This document shows positions 30,769 through 41,684 of a DNA stretch of 64,000 bases, in pieces; the first letter of the stretch is position 1; every line of letters starts with the position of its first letter. The position numbers and the translations under genes were made by a program. Source of the stretch: MED-G116 sp038107835 (lineage in GTDB: Bacteria; Pseudomonadota; Alphaproteobacteria; Puniceispirillales; Puniceispirillaceae); contig JAYNHH010000002.1 in the NCBI GenBank assembly GCA_038107835.1, positions 56,551-120,550 of the forward strand, read 5' to 3'. The notes beneath the pieces were generated by a model that saw only the letters and a list, made by a program, of their open reading frames with translations, was not told where the DNA came from and did not search any database.

Positions 30769-30789
30769 AGTTTAAAATCATTTCAAACT
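30769..30789 (+). promoter_or_regulatory. Irr-box (ICE)-like palindromic operator upstream of katG
   Basis: A 21-base imperfect palindrome, nine of ten pairs complementary. Its 17-base core TTTAAAATCATTTCAAA (30771-30787) matches the Irr-box pattern TTTRGAAYNRTTCYAAA, quoted from memory, at 15 of 17 positions, with two symmetrical changes. It lies between irr and katG, next to a candidate promoter. Confidence 0.55.
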
Positions 30790-30791
30790 GC

Positions 30792-30822
30792 TTGACGAGC
30801 GCCCCAGATTCGTGCTGATTGT
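30792..30822 (+). promoter_or_regulatory. Candidate katG promoter
   Basis: TTGACG (30792-30797) directly follows the palindrome. The best -10-like hexamer is GATTGT (30817-30822) at 19-base spacing, which is weak. The ATG is 57 bases further on. Confidence 0.3.
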
Positions 30823-30824
30823 AA

Positions 30825-33011
<2,187 letters not shown>

Positions 33012-33049
33012 GCTGTTCGCCAGCGGCTGATCAGCCGTGACATATGAGG

Positions 33050-33080
33050 GGCGTTCCGGCTGCTGCCGGGACGCCTTTTT
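33050..33080 (+). terminator. Rho-independent terminator of katG
   Basis: GGCGTTCCGGC (33050-33060), loop TGCT, GCCGGGACGCC (33065-33075), then five T. Ten of 11 positions pair canonically, with one T-G pair. Confidence 0.85.
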
Positions 33081-33122
33081 CATTATGGTGAAAACCGCCG
33101 CCGCTATCTCTGCTGATACGGG

Positions 33123-33668
33123 TCAGTCCAGCACTTCTGTCGCAAGCACTCCCCACAGTGCGTCGCGCTTCATCCATCCCCGCACACCGTCCTTGGCCAC
33201 CTTGCACATGGCAGAGGGGCAGGCCTGCAGCTCCAGGAGCGCATTTTTTTCGGCAATGGCGATGACGTTGCTCTGCGCGTTCGCGCTGGCGTAGATTTTC
33301 GCCGAGCCATCAGTGACCAGCGCCATGCGTCGCAACGAGAGGACCGAGCCGCGCATCCAGCCGGTTGTTCCTTCATGATCAACCACCTTTCGCCACACGC
33401 CAAATTCGGCCTCAACAAGTAAAGGCAGGCCGGTCTTGCTGTAACTCCACAGAACTGGATATTCGCGGCCCGGCCCGGCGCGCAAATTGACCTCGTTGAA
33501 TTTCAGCGTCACATAACGCGGCACTGGCAACCCGCTACCGCGCACTGTCAGCTTTGCTTCCTGCGCGGTTGATGGGCTTGCAGCCAGCGCAAAATATCCC
33601 GTGACGACAAAACAGGCGGCGAGTGCGAGTGACAAAAGGCGCGGGGAGAACTGAAAATGTTTTTTCAT
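33123..33668 (-). CDS. Exported SH3-like domain protein
   Basis: A 181-residue protein with a signal peptide (MKKHFQFSPRLLSLALAACF, cleavage probably near AAS or TAQEA). Two SH3-like repeats follow: one around VNLRAGPGREYPVLWSY and one around KIYASANAQSNVIAIAEK, ending with WMKRDALWGV. The family is widespread in alphaproteobacteria, usually divergent from a D-2-hydroxyacid dehydrogenase gene as here. Bacterial SH3-like domains often bind cell-wall material; the actual role is unknown. Confidence 0.75.
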   Translation of the reverse strand: MKKHFQFSPRLLSLALAACFVVTGYFALAASPSTAQEAKLTVRGSGLPVPRYVTLKFNEVNLRAGPGREYPVLWSYSKTGLPLLVEAEFGVWRKVVDHEGTTGWMRGSVLSLRRMALVTDGSAKIYASANAQSNVIAIAEKNALLELQACPSAMCKVAKDGVRGWMKRDALWGVLATEVLD

Positions 33669-33825
33669 GATAAGCCGGTTCTGGTAGTCTTTTGGATAAA
33701 ATTATTGCAGATTCAGATCATGCTTTGTTCAGCGGTCGCGATGATCAGCCTGAGTGTAGACAAGGTAGTATTTTTTTTCTACGGACGCCAGTGACGTTCG
33801 TTCCAATCTGACGAGAGACACGGAT

Positions 33826-34812
33826 ATGAGTCAAAAGAAGCCATATGTGATTCTGACCCGTACGCTGCCTGATTCTATCGAAACGCGCATGCGCGAGTTA
33901 TTTGATGCCAGGCTGAACGAGACCGATGAGGCCCTGTCGCAGGAGGCGCTGGCCCTGGCCATGCAGACGGCCGATGTACTGGTCCCAACAGTGACTGATC
34001 GCATCGATGCCGAGCTGATTGCCAAGGCTGGCGACCAGTTAAAGCTGATTGCCTCCTTTGGCACAGGTGTTGACCATATCGACCTTGCTGCCGCGCGCCA
34101 GCGGGGAATTACCGTCACCAATACACCGGGGGTTCTGACCGAAGATACGGCTGATGTTGCGATGGCGCTGATGCTTGCCGTGCCACGGCGGATTGCAGAG
34201 GGCGACAAGCGTGCCCGGTCTGGCAGCTGGCAGGGCTGGTCACCAACGGGGATGCTGGGCCATCGGATCAATGGCAAGCGTCTTGGCATTATCGGCATGG
34301 GTAGAATTGGTGAGGCGATTGCCCGCCGTGCCCGTGGATTTGGTCTTTCCATTCATTATCACAACCGCAAGGCGGTGCATCCGGAGACTGAGGCCGAGCT
34401 GGAGGCAACCTATTGGGAGTCGCTTGACCAGATGCTCTCACGTGTTGATATCGTCTCCGTCAACTGTCCGCACACACCGGCAACGCATCAGCTTCTGTCC
34501 CGTGAACGCTTGGCGCTGATGCGCCCATCGGCCTATCTGGTCAACACCTCGCGCGGTGAGGTCGTCGATGAGGAAGTGCTGGCGGATCTGCTGGCAGACA
34601 AGAAAATTGCTGGTGCTGGTCTCGATGTCTATTCAGATGAACCCAACATCCCGAAGGGGTTGATTGACCTGCCCAATGTTGTGCTATTGCCGCATATCGG
34701 CTCGGCCACAATCGAGGGCCGGCTGGAGATGGGAGACAAGGTAATTATCAATATCCAGACATTCTGGGATGGTCACGCCCCGCCGGATCGCGTCATAGAG
34801 GCGATGCTCTAG
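33826..34812 (+). CDS. D-2-hydroxyacid dehydrogenase (glyoxylate/hydroxypyruvate reductase type)
   Basis: NAD(P)H-dependent oxidoreductase of 328 residues. The Rossmann motif is GIIGMGRIGEAIARRA (about 34282-34330), and the signature NTSRGEVVDEEVL and the catalytic Arg/Glu/His set (ASFGTGVDH, DEPN, LPHIGSAT) are visible. Closest in style to GyaR-type glyoxylate reductases. Exact substrate cannot be told from sequence. Divergent from the SH3-like gene and convergent with moeB. Confidence 0.86.
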   Translation: MSQKKPYVILTRTLPDSIETRMRELFDARLNETDEALSQEALALAMQTADVLVPTVTDRIDAELIAKAGDQLKLIASFGTGVDHIDLAAARQRGITVTNTPGVLTEDTADVAMALMLAVPRRIAEGDKRARSGSWQGWSPTGMLGHRINGKRLGIIGMGRIGEAIARRARGFGLSIHYHNRKAVHPETEAELEATYWESLDQMLSRVDIVSVNCPHTPATHQLLSRERLALMRPSAYLVNTSRGEVVDEEVLADLLADKKIAGAGLDVYSDEPNIPKGLIDLPNVVLLPHIGSATIEGRLEMGDKVIINIQTFWDGHAPPDRVIEAML

Positions 34813-34828
34813 CCCACCTCTGCGCCGG

Positions 34829-35596
34829 TTATTTTGCGCCACAGCACATGCATTCGGAACGTTTTTTGGTGGCGATTTCCATCATGCTTCCGTTGAAGCC
34901 ATCAAACAGCATAAGCCGGCCTGTCAGGCTGCTGCCCATGCCAGTGACGAGTTTGATAGCCTCAAGAGCCTGCATTGAGCCAATGACCCCGGTTACCGGC
35001 CCCAGAATACCGGCTTCCGAACAGCCGGGTGCCTGGCTGGCATCTGGCATTGCCGGAAACACACAGCGGAAACAGGGGCTGTCCTCAAAGCCTGCGACAC
35101 CGCTCTGGAAAACAGCAATCTGGCCTTCGGTGCGCACCGCACCGCCAAAGACGAGAGGGGTCTTTTCCCGGTGGGCGGTGTCACCAAGCAGATAGCGCGT
35201 TTCCACATTGTCCGAGCAGTCAACGATGACATCGTGGGCGGCGACAAGTTTGCGGATATTGCCAATGGTGGCCCTGACAGGAAGCGTTGAGAGTTTGATA
35301 TCCGGATTCAGCTTTCTGGCTGCTGCTGCTGCCTGTTTGACCTTCTGGCTACCGATATCCTGCGTTTGATAGATGATCTGGCGGTTCAGGTCACTGCGCG
35401 AGACCATATCATCATCGATTATGGTGATGTTGCCGACACCTGCTGAGACCAGATACAGCATAGCTGGCGCGCCAAGACCGCCGGCCCCAACAACCAGCAC
35501 CTTTGCTGCCAGAAGCGCCTCCTGACCGGCCTCACCCATATCCGGCATGATCACCTGCCGAGCATAACGTTCCAGATCCGCGTCATTCAACATCAC
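34829..35596 (-). CDS. ThiF/MoeB family adenylyltransferase
   Basis: E1-like enzyme that adenylates the C-terminal Gly of a sulfur-carrier protein (MoaD or ThiS). At 255 residues it has the ATP-binding VVGAGGLGAPAMLYL, the Arg-containing SRSDLNRQIIYQ, the catalytic Asp region VDCSDNVETRYLL, and two CxxC zinc pairs (CFRC and CMCC). No rhodanese domain is fused. It follows dut directly (stop and start abut), as the last gene of the ubiE-ubiB-coaBC-dut operon. MoeB versus ThiF assignment is unresolved. Confidence 0.87.
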   Translation of the reverse strand: MMLNDADLERYARQVIMPDMGEAGQEALLAAKVLVVGAGGLGAPAMLYLVSAGVGNITIIDDDMVSRSDLNRQIIYQTQDIGSQKVKQAAAAARKLNPDIKLSTLPVRATIGNIRKLVAAHDVIVDCSDNVETRYLLGDTAHREKTPLVFGGAVRTEGQIAVFQSGVAGFEDSPCFRCVFPAMPDASQAPGCSEAGILGPVTGVIGSMQALEAIKLVTGMGSSLTGRLMLFDGFNGSMMEIATKKRSECMCCGAK

Positions 35597-36067
35597 TCAA
35601 ACACCTGTTGATCCAAATCCATCAGCACCCCGCGCCGTAACATCAAGGTCGCTGACTTCCACCGGATGACACAGTGCCACCGCGGCAATCACCATCTGTG
35701 CAATGCGCATGCCACGGGTGATGATAAAATTCTCGCTGCCAAGATTGATCATAATCACCGCAATCTCGCCGCGATAGTCACTATCAATCGTGCCGGGGGC
35801 ATTGGCAATAGTGACGCCATGTTTGAGTGCCAGCCCAGAGCGCGGCCTGATCTGTGCCTCATATCCCGGCGGCACCGCCATGGCAAAACCGCAGGGAGTC
35901 GCATGACGCGCACCGGGTGCGAGGGTGAAATCGGTTTCCACCGCTGCCCGGATATCCATGCCTGCCGCGCCGGTAGTGGCATAGGAAGGTAGATCGATAT
36001 CAACGCCATGCGGCAATCGTTTCATCGCAATGGAAATCGGATGTGTCTTTGCTTCAGGATTTGGCAT
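35597..36067 (-). CDS. dut: Deoxyuridine 5'-triphosphate nucleotidohydrolase
   Basis: Hydrolyses dUTP, lowering uracil in DNA and providing dUMP. It is a trimeric dUTPase of 156 residues. Motifs: [33 protein letters not shown] (with the catalytic Asp), and the C-terminal P-loop-like [14 protein letters not shown] 36067 overlaps the end of coaBC by 14 bases; a longer frame to 36115 would overlap more. coaBC-dut is a common pair in this class. Confidence 0.94.
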   Translation of the reverse strand: MPNPEAKTHPISIAMKRLPHGVDIDLPSYATTGAAGMDIRAAVETDFTLAPGARHATPCGFAMAVPPGYEAQIRPRSGLALKHGVTIANAPGTIDSDYRGEIAVIMINLGSENFIITRGMRIAQMVIAAVALCHPVEVSDLDVTARGADGFGSTGV

Positions 36068-37526
36068 TGACCGCTCCGATGGTGTCGATAATCCGGTGGA
36101 CAAGCCTGTCCGCAAGTTCGGTCTTGGGTATCATCGGCCACTCCTCCTGTCCATCACCGGTCATCAGCGACACCTTGTTCTGCGCATTGCCAAAAACGGT
36201 CTCGTCCGACCCATTCGGTGAAACCGCATTGGCGAGGATCCAGTCACAGCCCTTGCGCCGCAGCTTTTCGCCGGCATTTGCCTGCAGGTCATCCGTCTCG
36301 GCGGCGAATCCGATGACCAGTTCGGGCCGCTGTGAATGGGATGACAGCTGCGCCAGGATATCTGGGTTTTGGGTCAGCGAAAGGGTTGGCGCTGCGGTGT
36401 CACCGCGACGTTTCTTGATCTTGCCTTTGACCCGGTCCCGCGCCCGCCAATCGGCGACGGCGGCTGTGCAGATGGCAATATCCGCAGGAAGCGCTGCCTC
36501 ACAGGCAGCAAGCATCTGTTCAGCCGTTCCGACGTGGACCATCGCCACCCCCAGTGGATCGGGGATGTTTACGGGGCCACTGACCAGCGTCACCCTGGCC
36601 CCGCGTTTGGCCAGCGCTGCGGCAATGGCATGCCCCTGACGCCCTGAGGAATGATTCGAGATAAATCGCACGGCATCAAGCGGTTCAACCGTGGGGCCCG
36701 AGGTGACAAGCGCATGTCTGCCTGCAAGATCGCCGGCACCAACCGTCTGTGCAAGCCTTGCCACTGCTGCTGTGACGATGGTCTCTGGCCCGCTCATCCT
36801 TCCCTCACCTTCCTCACCGCAGGCGGTATCACCTGCCACGGGGCCGATCATCTCGACGCCGCGCTGGCGAAGCGTTGCCAGGTTGGCCTGTGTCGCTGCA
36901 TGTGACCACATTGCCGGGTTCATCGCTGGTGCCATGATAACCGGCGCTGTTGTGGCCAATAACAGGGTGGTCGCCAGATCATCTGCCAGCCCCTGCGCCG
37001 CGCGCGCCATGAGATTTGCCGTTGCTGGCACAACAACAACCAGATCGGTCTCCCGCGCCAGCCGGATATGCCCCATCTCCGCCTCGTCGGTCAGCGAGAA
37101 AAGATCTGTGTAGGTCTTTTGTGCGGTCAGCGCCGACAGGCTGAGAGGGGTGATGAATTGCTGCGCTGCCTTTGTCATCACGCCTGTTACCGTGATGCCG
37201 TGATCCTGCAGCCGCCGACTCACCTCAAGCGCCTTATAGGCAGCGATTCCGCCACCAACAATCAGCAATATTGCGGCACCTTGCCGCTCGCGGGCCTGTG
37301 GCCGTCCCGATTTGACTGCAGGCAGGGCGGTGATGCGCAGGCTCTGCGGATCAATCTGGTAGCCGCGCTCCTGCAGGGCCTGACAGATCAGGGGCCGCGC
37401 CCTGTTTGGCAGGGCACCCTTGGTCAGATAATTGCTGACCGCGCTTGGCCCGACGCCCAGCAGATGCTGCAGCGATTCACGCCCGCCAAGGGCTGTAATC
37501 AGCGCCGCAATATCTATCTTCGACAT
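36054..37526 (-). CDS. coaBC: Bifunctional CoaBC (phosphopantothenoylcysteine synthase/decarboxylase) with an N-terminal helix-turn-helix domain
   Basis: Two consecutive steps of coenzyme A synthesis. From ATG 37526 it has 490 residues against about 406 in E. coli; the surplus is an N-terminal HTH domain (about 1-65, with [16 protein letters not shown] as turn and recognition helix) plus a linker to 82. CoaC follows (His153 in [14 protein letters not shown] at 200-207, [10 protein letters not shown] flap at 235-244), then CoaB from about 270 ([24 protein letters not shown] region). No in-frame ATG, GTG or TTG start lies in the linker, so the fusion looks real. A GAAAGGG site precedes the start. 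The palindrome at 37544-37563 may be its operator. Confidence 0.93.
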   Translation of the reverse strand: MSKIDIAALITALGGRESLQHLLGVGPSAVSNYLTKGALPNRARPLICQALQERGYQIDPQSLRITALPAVKSGRPQARERQGAAILLIVGGGIAAYKALEVSRRLQDHGITVTGVMTKAAQQFITPLSLSALTAQKTYTDLFSLTDEAEMGHIRLARETDLVVVVPATANLMARAAQGLADDLATTLLLATTAPVIMAPAMNPAMWSHAATQANLATLRQRGVEMIGPVAGDTACGEEGEGRMSGPETIVTAAVARLAQTVGAGDLAGRHALVTSGPTVEPLDAVRFISNHSSGRQGHAIAAALAKRGARVTLVSGPVNIPDPLGVAMVHVGTAEQMLAACEAALPADIAICTAAVADWRARDRVKGKIKKRRGDTAAPTLSLTQNPDILAQLSSHSQRPELVIGFAAETDDLQANAGEKLRRKGCDWILANAVSPNGSDETVFGNAQNKVSLMTGDGQEEWPMIPKTELADRLVHRIIDTIGAVNAKS

Positions 37527-37543
37527 AGGAAGCCCTTTCATAA

Positions 37544-37563
37544 AAATTCAATAAATTGAATTT
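37544..37563 (-). promoter_or_regulatory. Perfect 20-bp palindrome overlapping the coaBC -10 box
   Basis: AAATTCAATAAATTGAATTT: nine-base arms around a two-base centre with no mismatch. It covers most of the -10 hexamer and the expected transcription start of coaBC and overlaps the ubiB stop codon. With only two G-C pairs it is a poor terminator, so an operator is the better reading. Confidence 0.6.
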
Positions 37564-37587
37564 ATGTGAAAAAACTAATGATTGCAA
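37559..37587 (-). promoter_or_regulatory. Putative coaBC promoter inside the 3' end of ubiB
   Basis: On the minus strand TTGCAA (37587-37582) and TAAATT (37564-37559) are 17 bases apart, with an AT-rich spacer including six T. It would give coaBC-dut-moeB their own transcript in addition to read-through from ubiE-ubiB. Confidence 0.5.
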
Positions 37588-39073
37588 TCAGAAGAGCGAG
37601 TGTGGAAAGCAGGACAGGTAGGTTTTTATTTGAATTCTGGGGGAGGTGATGTGGACGATCTTCAAGCTCCTTCAAAAGACGTGGTAGGCGTGAGGCCACC
37701 AGCATGGCGTCTTCAAGAAAGGTTTCGGCCCGTTTTGCCAGACCTGCCTGGTCGGCCATCCATTGCATCGCAAGCGGCCTTGACAATGACCACATATCAG
37801 CGCTCGGATTGAGTTGGCGGGCAACACCCTCGGCCATCATCATTGTTTTCTGCAACAGATTGAACTGGGGCTGGACCTCAATCTCGAACCGTGTCGAGAG
37901 CTGGAAAATCTGACCAAGCACCGTTCCCAGCGATACATCGCCGATGGTTTTGCCCATCACTGGATCGGCAACAGCGCGCACCGATTGCGCAAAGCGATGC
38001 AGCGATACATCCTCACCAAGCATGCCAGCGTTCATGTGCAGCTTTGCCACCATATCGTAATCACGGTCCAGCATGGCCATCAGCAGCCGTGCCAGAAACA
38101 GCCTGTCGGCGAAATCAAGATGACCCATGATGCCAAAATCGATTGGCACAAGCCGCCCATCGGGCGCAATGAAGATATTGCCCGGATGCATGTCGGCATG
38201 AAAAAAACCGTCGCGGAACACCTGGTTGAAAAAGCTGTTTGCCGCTGCTTCTGTCAGTTGGCCAATATCATGGCCGGCAGCCCTGAGGGCTGCCACATCA
38301 TCGATTCGAATGCCCTCAATCCATTCGATGACCAGCATGCGGGAGGTGCTGCGTTCCAGATCGACCCAGGGGACGTGGATTCCCCCATCCTCGCTCAGAT
38401 TATCAGCCAAACGGCCTGCGGCGGCGGCTTCCATCCGCAGATCAAGCTCAATATCGGATATCTCGACAAATTGTTCGACGGCTGTCACCAGCTTCAGCCG
38501 GCGCAAACCTGGTGCCACCCACTCCATGATGTTGGCAAGTGCGAAAAACAGTAGTGTGTCGGCGCGCATCCGCCGCTCAATATTTGGGCGCAGCAGCTTG
38601 ACCGCGACCTGTCTGCCATCGCACAGCCGTGCCTTGTGGACCTGGGCGATCGATGCGGCGGCCACCGGCTCGCTGGCAAAATCGCTGAAAGTCTCGGCCA
38701 GTGGTGCGCCAGTCTCGCTTTCGACAAGCCGGTGAGCGACAGAGGAATGAAAGGCGGGCAGGCGATCCTGCAGCAGGCTTAGTGACAGGCTCATTTCCGG
38801 GCCGATGAGATCAGCGCGCGTTGAGAGTGCCTGGCCAAATTTCACAAACCCCGGCCCAAGTCGCAGCAACGCATCGGCGAGCGCACCGCCTGCATCCTTG
38901 GTTGCCGTGCGGGATCGCACCAGCCTGTCGAGAAACAGACAGCAACGCTGCATCCAGTTCGGAAGCAAGGTGATTTTGCCAACATGTCCCAGCACGCCAG
39001 CCCTGCCGAGATGCCAGGCAATAGCAGGCACTCTGAACAGGGCCAAAACTGTATGCCAGAGCGAAGGTCGCAT
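37562..39073 (-). CDS. ubiB: UbiB-family atypical kinase/ATPase for ubiquinone synthesis
   Basis: Membrane-associated ABC1/ADCK-type protein needed for ubiquinone biosynthesis. It has 503 residues from ATG 39073, which shares one base with the ubiE stop (TGATG). The family KxGQ motif is FVKFGQALSTR, the Ala-rich loop is AAASIAQVH, and the kinase-like active site is HADMHPGNIFI with IDFGIMG. The C-terminus has hydrophobic segments (LSTLALLIAIISFF). Order ubiE-ubiB-coaBC is well conserved in alphaproteobacteria. Confidence 0.94.
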   Translation of the reverse strand: MRPSLWHTVLALFRVPAIAWHLGRAGVLGHVGKITLLPNWMQRCCLFLDRLVRSRTATKDAGGALADALLRLGPGFVKFGQALSTRADLIGPEMSLSLSLLQDRLPAFHSSVAHRLVESETGAPLAETFSDFASEPVAAASIAQVHKARLCDGRQVAVKLLRPNIERRMRADTLLFFALANIMEWVAPGLRRLKLVTAVEQFVEISDIELDLRMEAAAAGRLADNLSEDGGIHVPWVDLERSTSRMLVIEWIEGIRIDDVAALRAAGHDIGQLTEAAANSFFNQVFRDGFFHADMHPGNIFIAPDGRLVPIDFGIMGHLDFADRLFLARLLMAMLDRDYDMVAKLHMNAGMLGEDVSLHRFAQSVRAVADPVMGKTIGDVSLGTVLGQIFQLSTRFEIEVQPQFNLLQKTMMMAEGVARQLNPSADMWSLSRPLAMQWMADQAGLAKRAETFLEDAMLVASRLPRLLKELEDRPHHLPQNSNKNLPVLLSTLALLIAIISFFT

Positions 39074-39849
39074 CAGTCGAGCTTCCAACCGGAATGGATA
39101 CAGGCGATGCCGGCAGAAAGGCTGCGCACCCTGATCTGGGCAAAGCCGGCACTGGCAAACATATCGGCCAGAACTTCCGGCGTGGGAAAAGTCCGGATCG
39201 ACTCGGCGAGGTAGCGGTAGCTGTCAGCATCCCCGGCGACAAGCCGTCCCATCAGCGGCAGGGCATTGAAGGACCAGGCGTCATAGACGCGCTGCAGGGT
39301 GCTGCTCCTGACCTGTGAGAATTCGAGGCACAGGAAGCGGCCGCCTGGCCTTAGAACACGATGCGCCTCGGCGATTGCGGCCTGTCGGTCGGTGACATTC
39401 CTCAGACCGAAGGCGATCGTGACAAAATCCGCGATCCCATCATCGAAAGGCAGACATTCGGCATTGCCAACGCACCAGCTCAAACGGTCATCATATTTGG
39501 CGATGTCACGCCGGCGCCGTCCAGCGCTCAGCATGGCGTGATTGATGTCGCTGATTGCCGCGCTGCCACCACCGGCTCGCAGAAAACGCAGGCTGATGTC
39601 GCCCGTTCCCCCGGCCAGGTCAATCAGATGCTGGTGTGGCTGCGGGGCCATCCAGTCGATAAGGGCGGATTTCCAGAGCCGGTGGACGCCGCCACTCATC
39701 AGATCATTCATCACATCATAACGATCGGCAACCGAATCGAAGACGCCGCGGACAAGCCCCTGCTTGTCCTCCCGGTTGACGGTGCGGAATCCAAAATCGA
39801 TGGTCGATGTCTCACCGGATTTGTCCTGCCTGAATGCGTCGTTCATCAT
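39073..39849 (-). CDS. ubiE: Ubiquinone/menaquinone biosynthesis C-methyltransferase UbiE
   Basis: SAM-dependent C-methylation in ubiquinone synthesis. It is 258 residues from ATG 39849. VFDSVADRYDVMNDLMSGGVHRLWK and the SAM loop LIDLAGGTGDISLRF are diagnostic, with ITIAFGLRNVTD-type sequence (FVTIAFGLRNVTDRQ) further on. The open frame reaches 40029, but the extra residues lie over the divergent mutM gene and look non-coding. First gene of the minus-strand operon. Confidence 0.94.
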   Translation of the reverse strand: MMNDAFRQDKSGETSTIDFGFRTVNREDKQGLVRGVFDSVADRYDVMNDLMSGGVHRLWKSALIDWMAPQPHQHLIDLAGGTGDISLRFLRAGGGSAAISDINHAMLSAGRRRRDIAKYDDRLSWCVGNAECLPFDDGIADFVTIAFGLRNVTDRQAAIAEAHRVLRPGGRFLCLEFSQVRSSTLQRVYDAWSFNALPLMGRLVAGDADSYRYLAESIRTFPTPEVLADMFASAGFAQIRVRSLSAGIACIHSGWKLD

Positions 39850-39977
39850 TGCCGTCCCATCTCGATGCCGCCCCGGGGGCATTTGCCGTTTACTCTGCCT
39901 ATATAGTATGAAAGGTGTGGAAGTGTGAATCTTCTTTCTCATCCGCAAATTCTGGAGTCCGATGATGAGGCGTCCAC

Positions 39978-40808
39978 ATGCCTGAATTGCCTGAGGTGGA
40001 GACTGTTCGGCTGGCGCTGCTGCCGGCACTGGAAAACCGCTGCATCATAGAGGCCCATGTTGGCCGACCGGACCTGCGCTGGCCGCTGCCCGAAAAGCTC
40101 GCCAACAGGCTTGTGGGGCGCATTTTCGGCGCACCCCAACGGCGTGGCAAGTTTCTGCTGTTGCCGCTCGACGGGCAGGAGACACTGCTCCTGCATCTTG
40201 GCATGTCGGGATCGATTCGGATCCATGAAAACCTGCCGGAATTGGGTAAGCATGATCATTTCATGCTGGCTATGGCGCCAGCGGGCGGCATGGCGGCGAC
40301 AATCTTTGTTGTGTTCAATGACCCCCGGCGCTTTGGCTGGATTGATCTGTTCAGTGATGAGGTTCATCCCATGCTGGCGCAGATGGGGCCGGAACCGCTT
40401 GGCAATATGTTTTCCGATGCTTATCTGACCACCGCACTTGCGAATCGGTCAGGTCCGGTGAAGACCGCGCTGCTCAATCAGCAGCTTGTTGCCGGAATAG
40501 GCAACATCTATGCCTGTGAGGCATTGTTCTATGCCGGCATCTCACCCCGCCGCAAAGCTGGTTCGATCAAGGGGCGGCGCGCGCAACGCCTGACGGCAGC
40601 GATCCGCGATGTGTTAAAGCGGGCCATCGCCGAAGGTGGAACCAGTCTGCGGGATCACGTGCAGCCCGGCGGTGAGATTGGCTATTTTGTCCAGAAACTG
40701 GCTGTTTATGGCCGTGAGGGAGAGGCCTGCCATCAATGTGACAGCCGCATCCGGGCGATCGTGCAATCAGGCCGCAGCAGCTTTTACTGTTCCAACTGCC
40801 AGCGGTGA
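39978..40808 (+). CDS. mutM: Formamidopyrimidine-DNA glycosylase
   Basis: Base-excision repair enzyme that removes 8-oxoguanine and nicks the abasic site. It has 276 residues beginning MPELPEVETV; Pro2 and Glu3 are catalytic and Lys58 (RRGKF) is the conserved beta-elimination lysine. The H2TH region contains NQQLVAGIGNIYACEALF, and the C-terminal zinc finger is CHQC with YCSNC. Divergent from ubiE, upstream of rpsT. Confidence 0.95.
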   Translation: MPELPEVETVRLALLPALENRCIIEAHVGRPDLRWPLPEKLANRLVGRIFGAPQRRGKFLLLPLDGQETLLLHLGMSGSIRIHENLPELGKHDHFMLAMAPAGGMAATIFVVFNDPRRFGWIDLFSDEVHPMLAQMGPEPLGNMFSDAYLTTALANRSGPVKTALLNQQLVAGIGNIYACEALFYAGISPRRKAGSIKGRRAQRLTAAIRDVLKRAIAEGGTSLRDHVQPGGEIGYFVQKLAVYGREGEACHQCDSRIRAIVQSGRSSFYCSNCQR

Positions 40809-40931
40809 GCCATCATTCAGTGCCTGTGGTGTCGGTGGCCAACTGCCGGATATTCCTGGTCCCGGTGTCGCGTCAATCTGGGGTCTGGTGATGTGCGGGG
40901 TCATGTGACGGGGAAATTTGGTTGAAATGGC

Positions 40932-40960
40932 TTGACGTGGCTGGCTTTTCATCCTAAAAG
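40932..40960 (+). promoter_or_regulatory. Putative rpsT promoter
   Basis: TTGACG (40932-40937) and TAAAAG (40955-40960) are 17 bases apart, with the rpsT ATG 40 bases downstream. One of the best-looking promoters in the window. Confidence 0.6.
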
Positions 40961-40999
40961 CCGCGTCTTACTTGAATTTTACAGGAATTTGGACGCCCC

Positions 41000-41266
41000 A
41001 TGGCCAACCATAAGTCTGCCAAAAAGCGCATTCGGCGCAACGCCAACAGAGCCGTTATCAACGGTGCCCGTATGAGCCGTATCCGTACCTTCGTGAAGAA
41101 GGTCGAGACAGCAATCGCATCAGGTGACTCAGCAGCAGCCCGCGAGGCGCTTCGCACTGCACAGCCCGAGCTCCAGCGCGGCGTGACACGCGGTGTCCTG
41201 CATCGCAATACGGCCTCTCGTAAAATCTCACGCCTGGCTGCACGGGTTAAGGCGCTCGCCGCCTGA
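41000..41266 (+). CDS. rpsT: 30S ribosomal protein S20
   Basis: Primary 16S rRNA-binding protein, 88 residues, highly basic. [20 protein letters not shown] and the C-terminal [19 protein letters not shown] match the family throughout. It has its own promoter and terminator, so it is a single-gene transcript placed between mutM and dnaA as in many alphaproteobacteria. Confidence 0.96.
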   Translation: MANHKSAKKRIRRNANRAVINGARMSRIRTFVKKVETAIASGDSAAAREALRTAQPELQRGVTRGVLHRNTASRKISRLAARVKALAA

Positions 41267-41322
41267 CATTGCAGGTTGATGGAGCGGTATCTGGCAGCGC
41301 TCCTGATATGGCGGTTGGTCAA

Positions 41323-41354
41323 AGGCTCTGATCTCGGGTATCAGGGCCTTTTTG
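41323..41354 (+). terminator. Rho-independent terminator of rpsT
   Basis: AGGCTCTGAT (41323-41332), seven-base loop, ATCAGGGCCT (41340-41349), then a run of T. Nine of ten positions pair canonically (one T-G). Confidence 0.8.
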
Positions 41355-41684
41355 TTTGTCCTGAAATCAAATGGCCCGGCTTTGTCCCAGACCGGTGCCA
41401 GCGCCGGCCCGGCCGAAAGGGGCGTATTTGCATCCTGCTTTTCATGCGCTTTGTAATCAACCGCCGATTCGGCTGTTGAAAAATAGTGATTTGTTCTGTC
41501 GGACGCAATTTTCGTGGCAGAATTGTGTCAACAAAAATAACTGCATTTCATCCCACTTTATTTTCCGATTCTGCCGGTTCGGCATCTTGCATAGCATCCA
41601 TCAGACTCGGTAATGTCGGTCTTCAGATGTTGATCATTCGATCACCTATTGAAATTCAAATTACAGCAGAATCCGGGGGGATCG
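41355..41684 (+). other. rpsT-dnaA intergenic region, no gene seen
   Basis: 330 bases, locally AT-richer than the neighbouring genes from about 41440 on. I find no TTATCCACA-type DnaA box on either strand and no convincing open reading frame. A short inverted pair TGATC-ATTC-GATCA lies at 41631-41644, near the dnaA ribosome-binding site (GGGGGG about 41674). It must hold the dnaA promoter, but I cannot fix the hexamers. Confidence 0.5.

Noticed and set aside
39850..40029. 60-residue N-terminal extension of UbiE
   Set aside because: It lies across the divergent mutM gene and the shared promoter region, and the UbiE family starts at about ATG 39849.
41267..41684. Chromosomal origin (oriC) upstream of dnaA
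   Set aside because: No DnaA-box cluster is visible on either strand; AT-richness alone is not enough.
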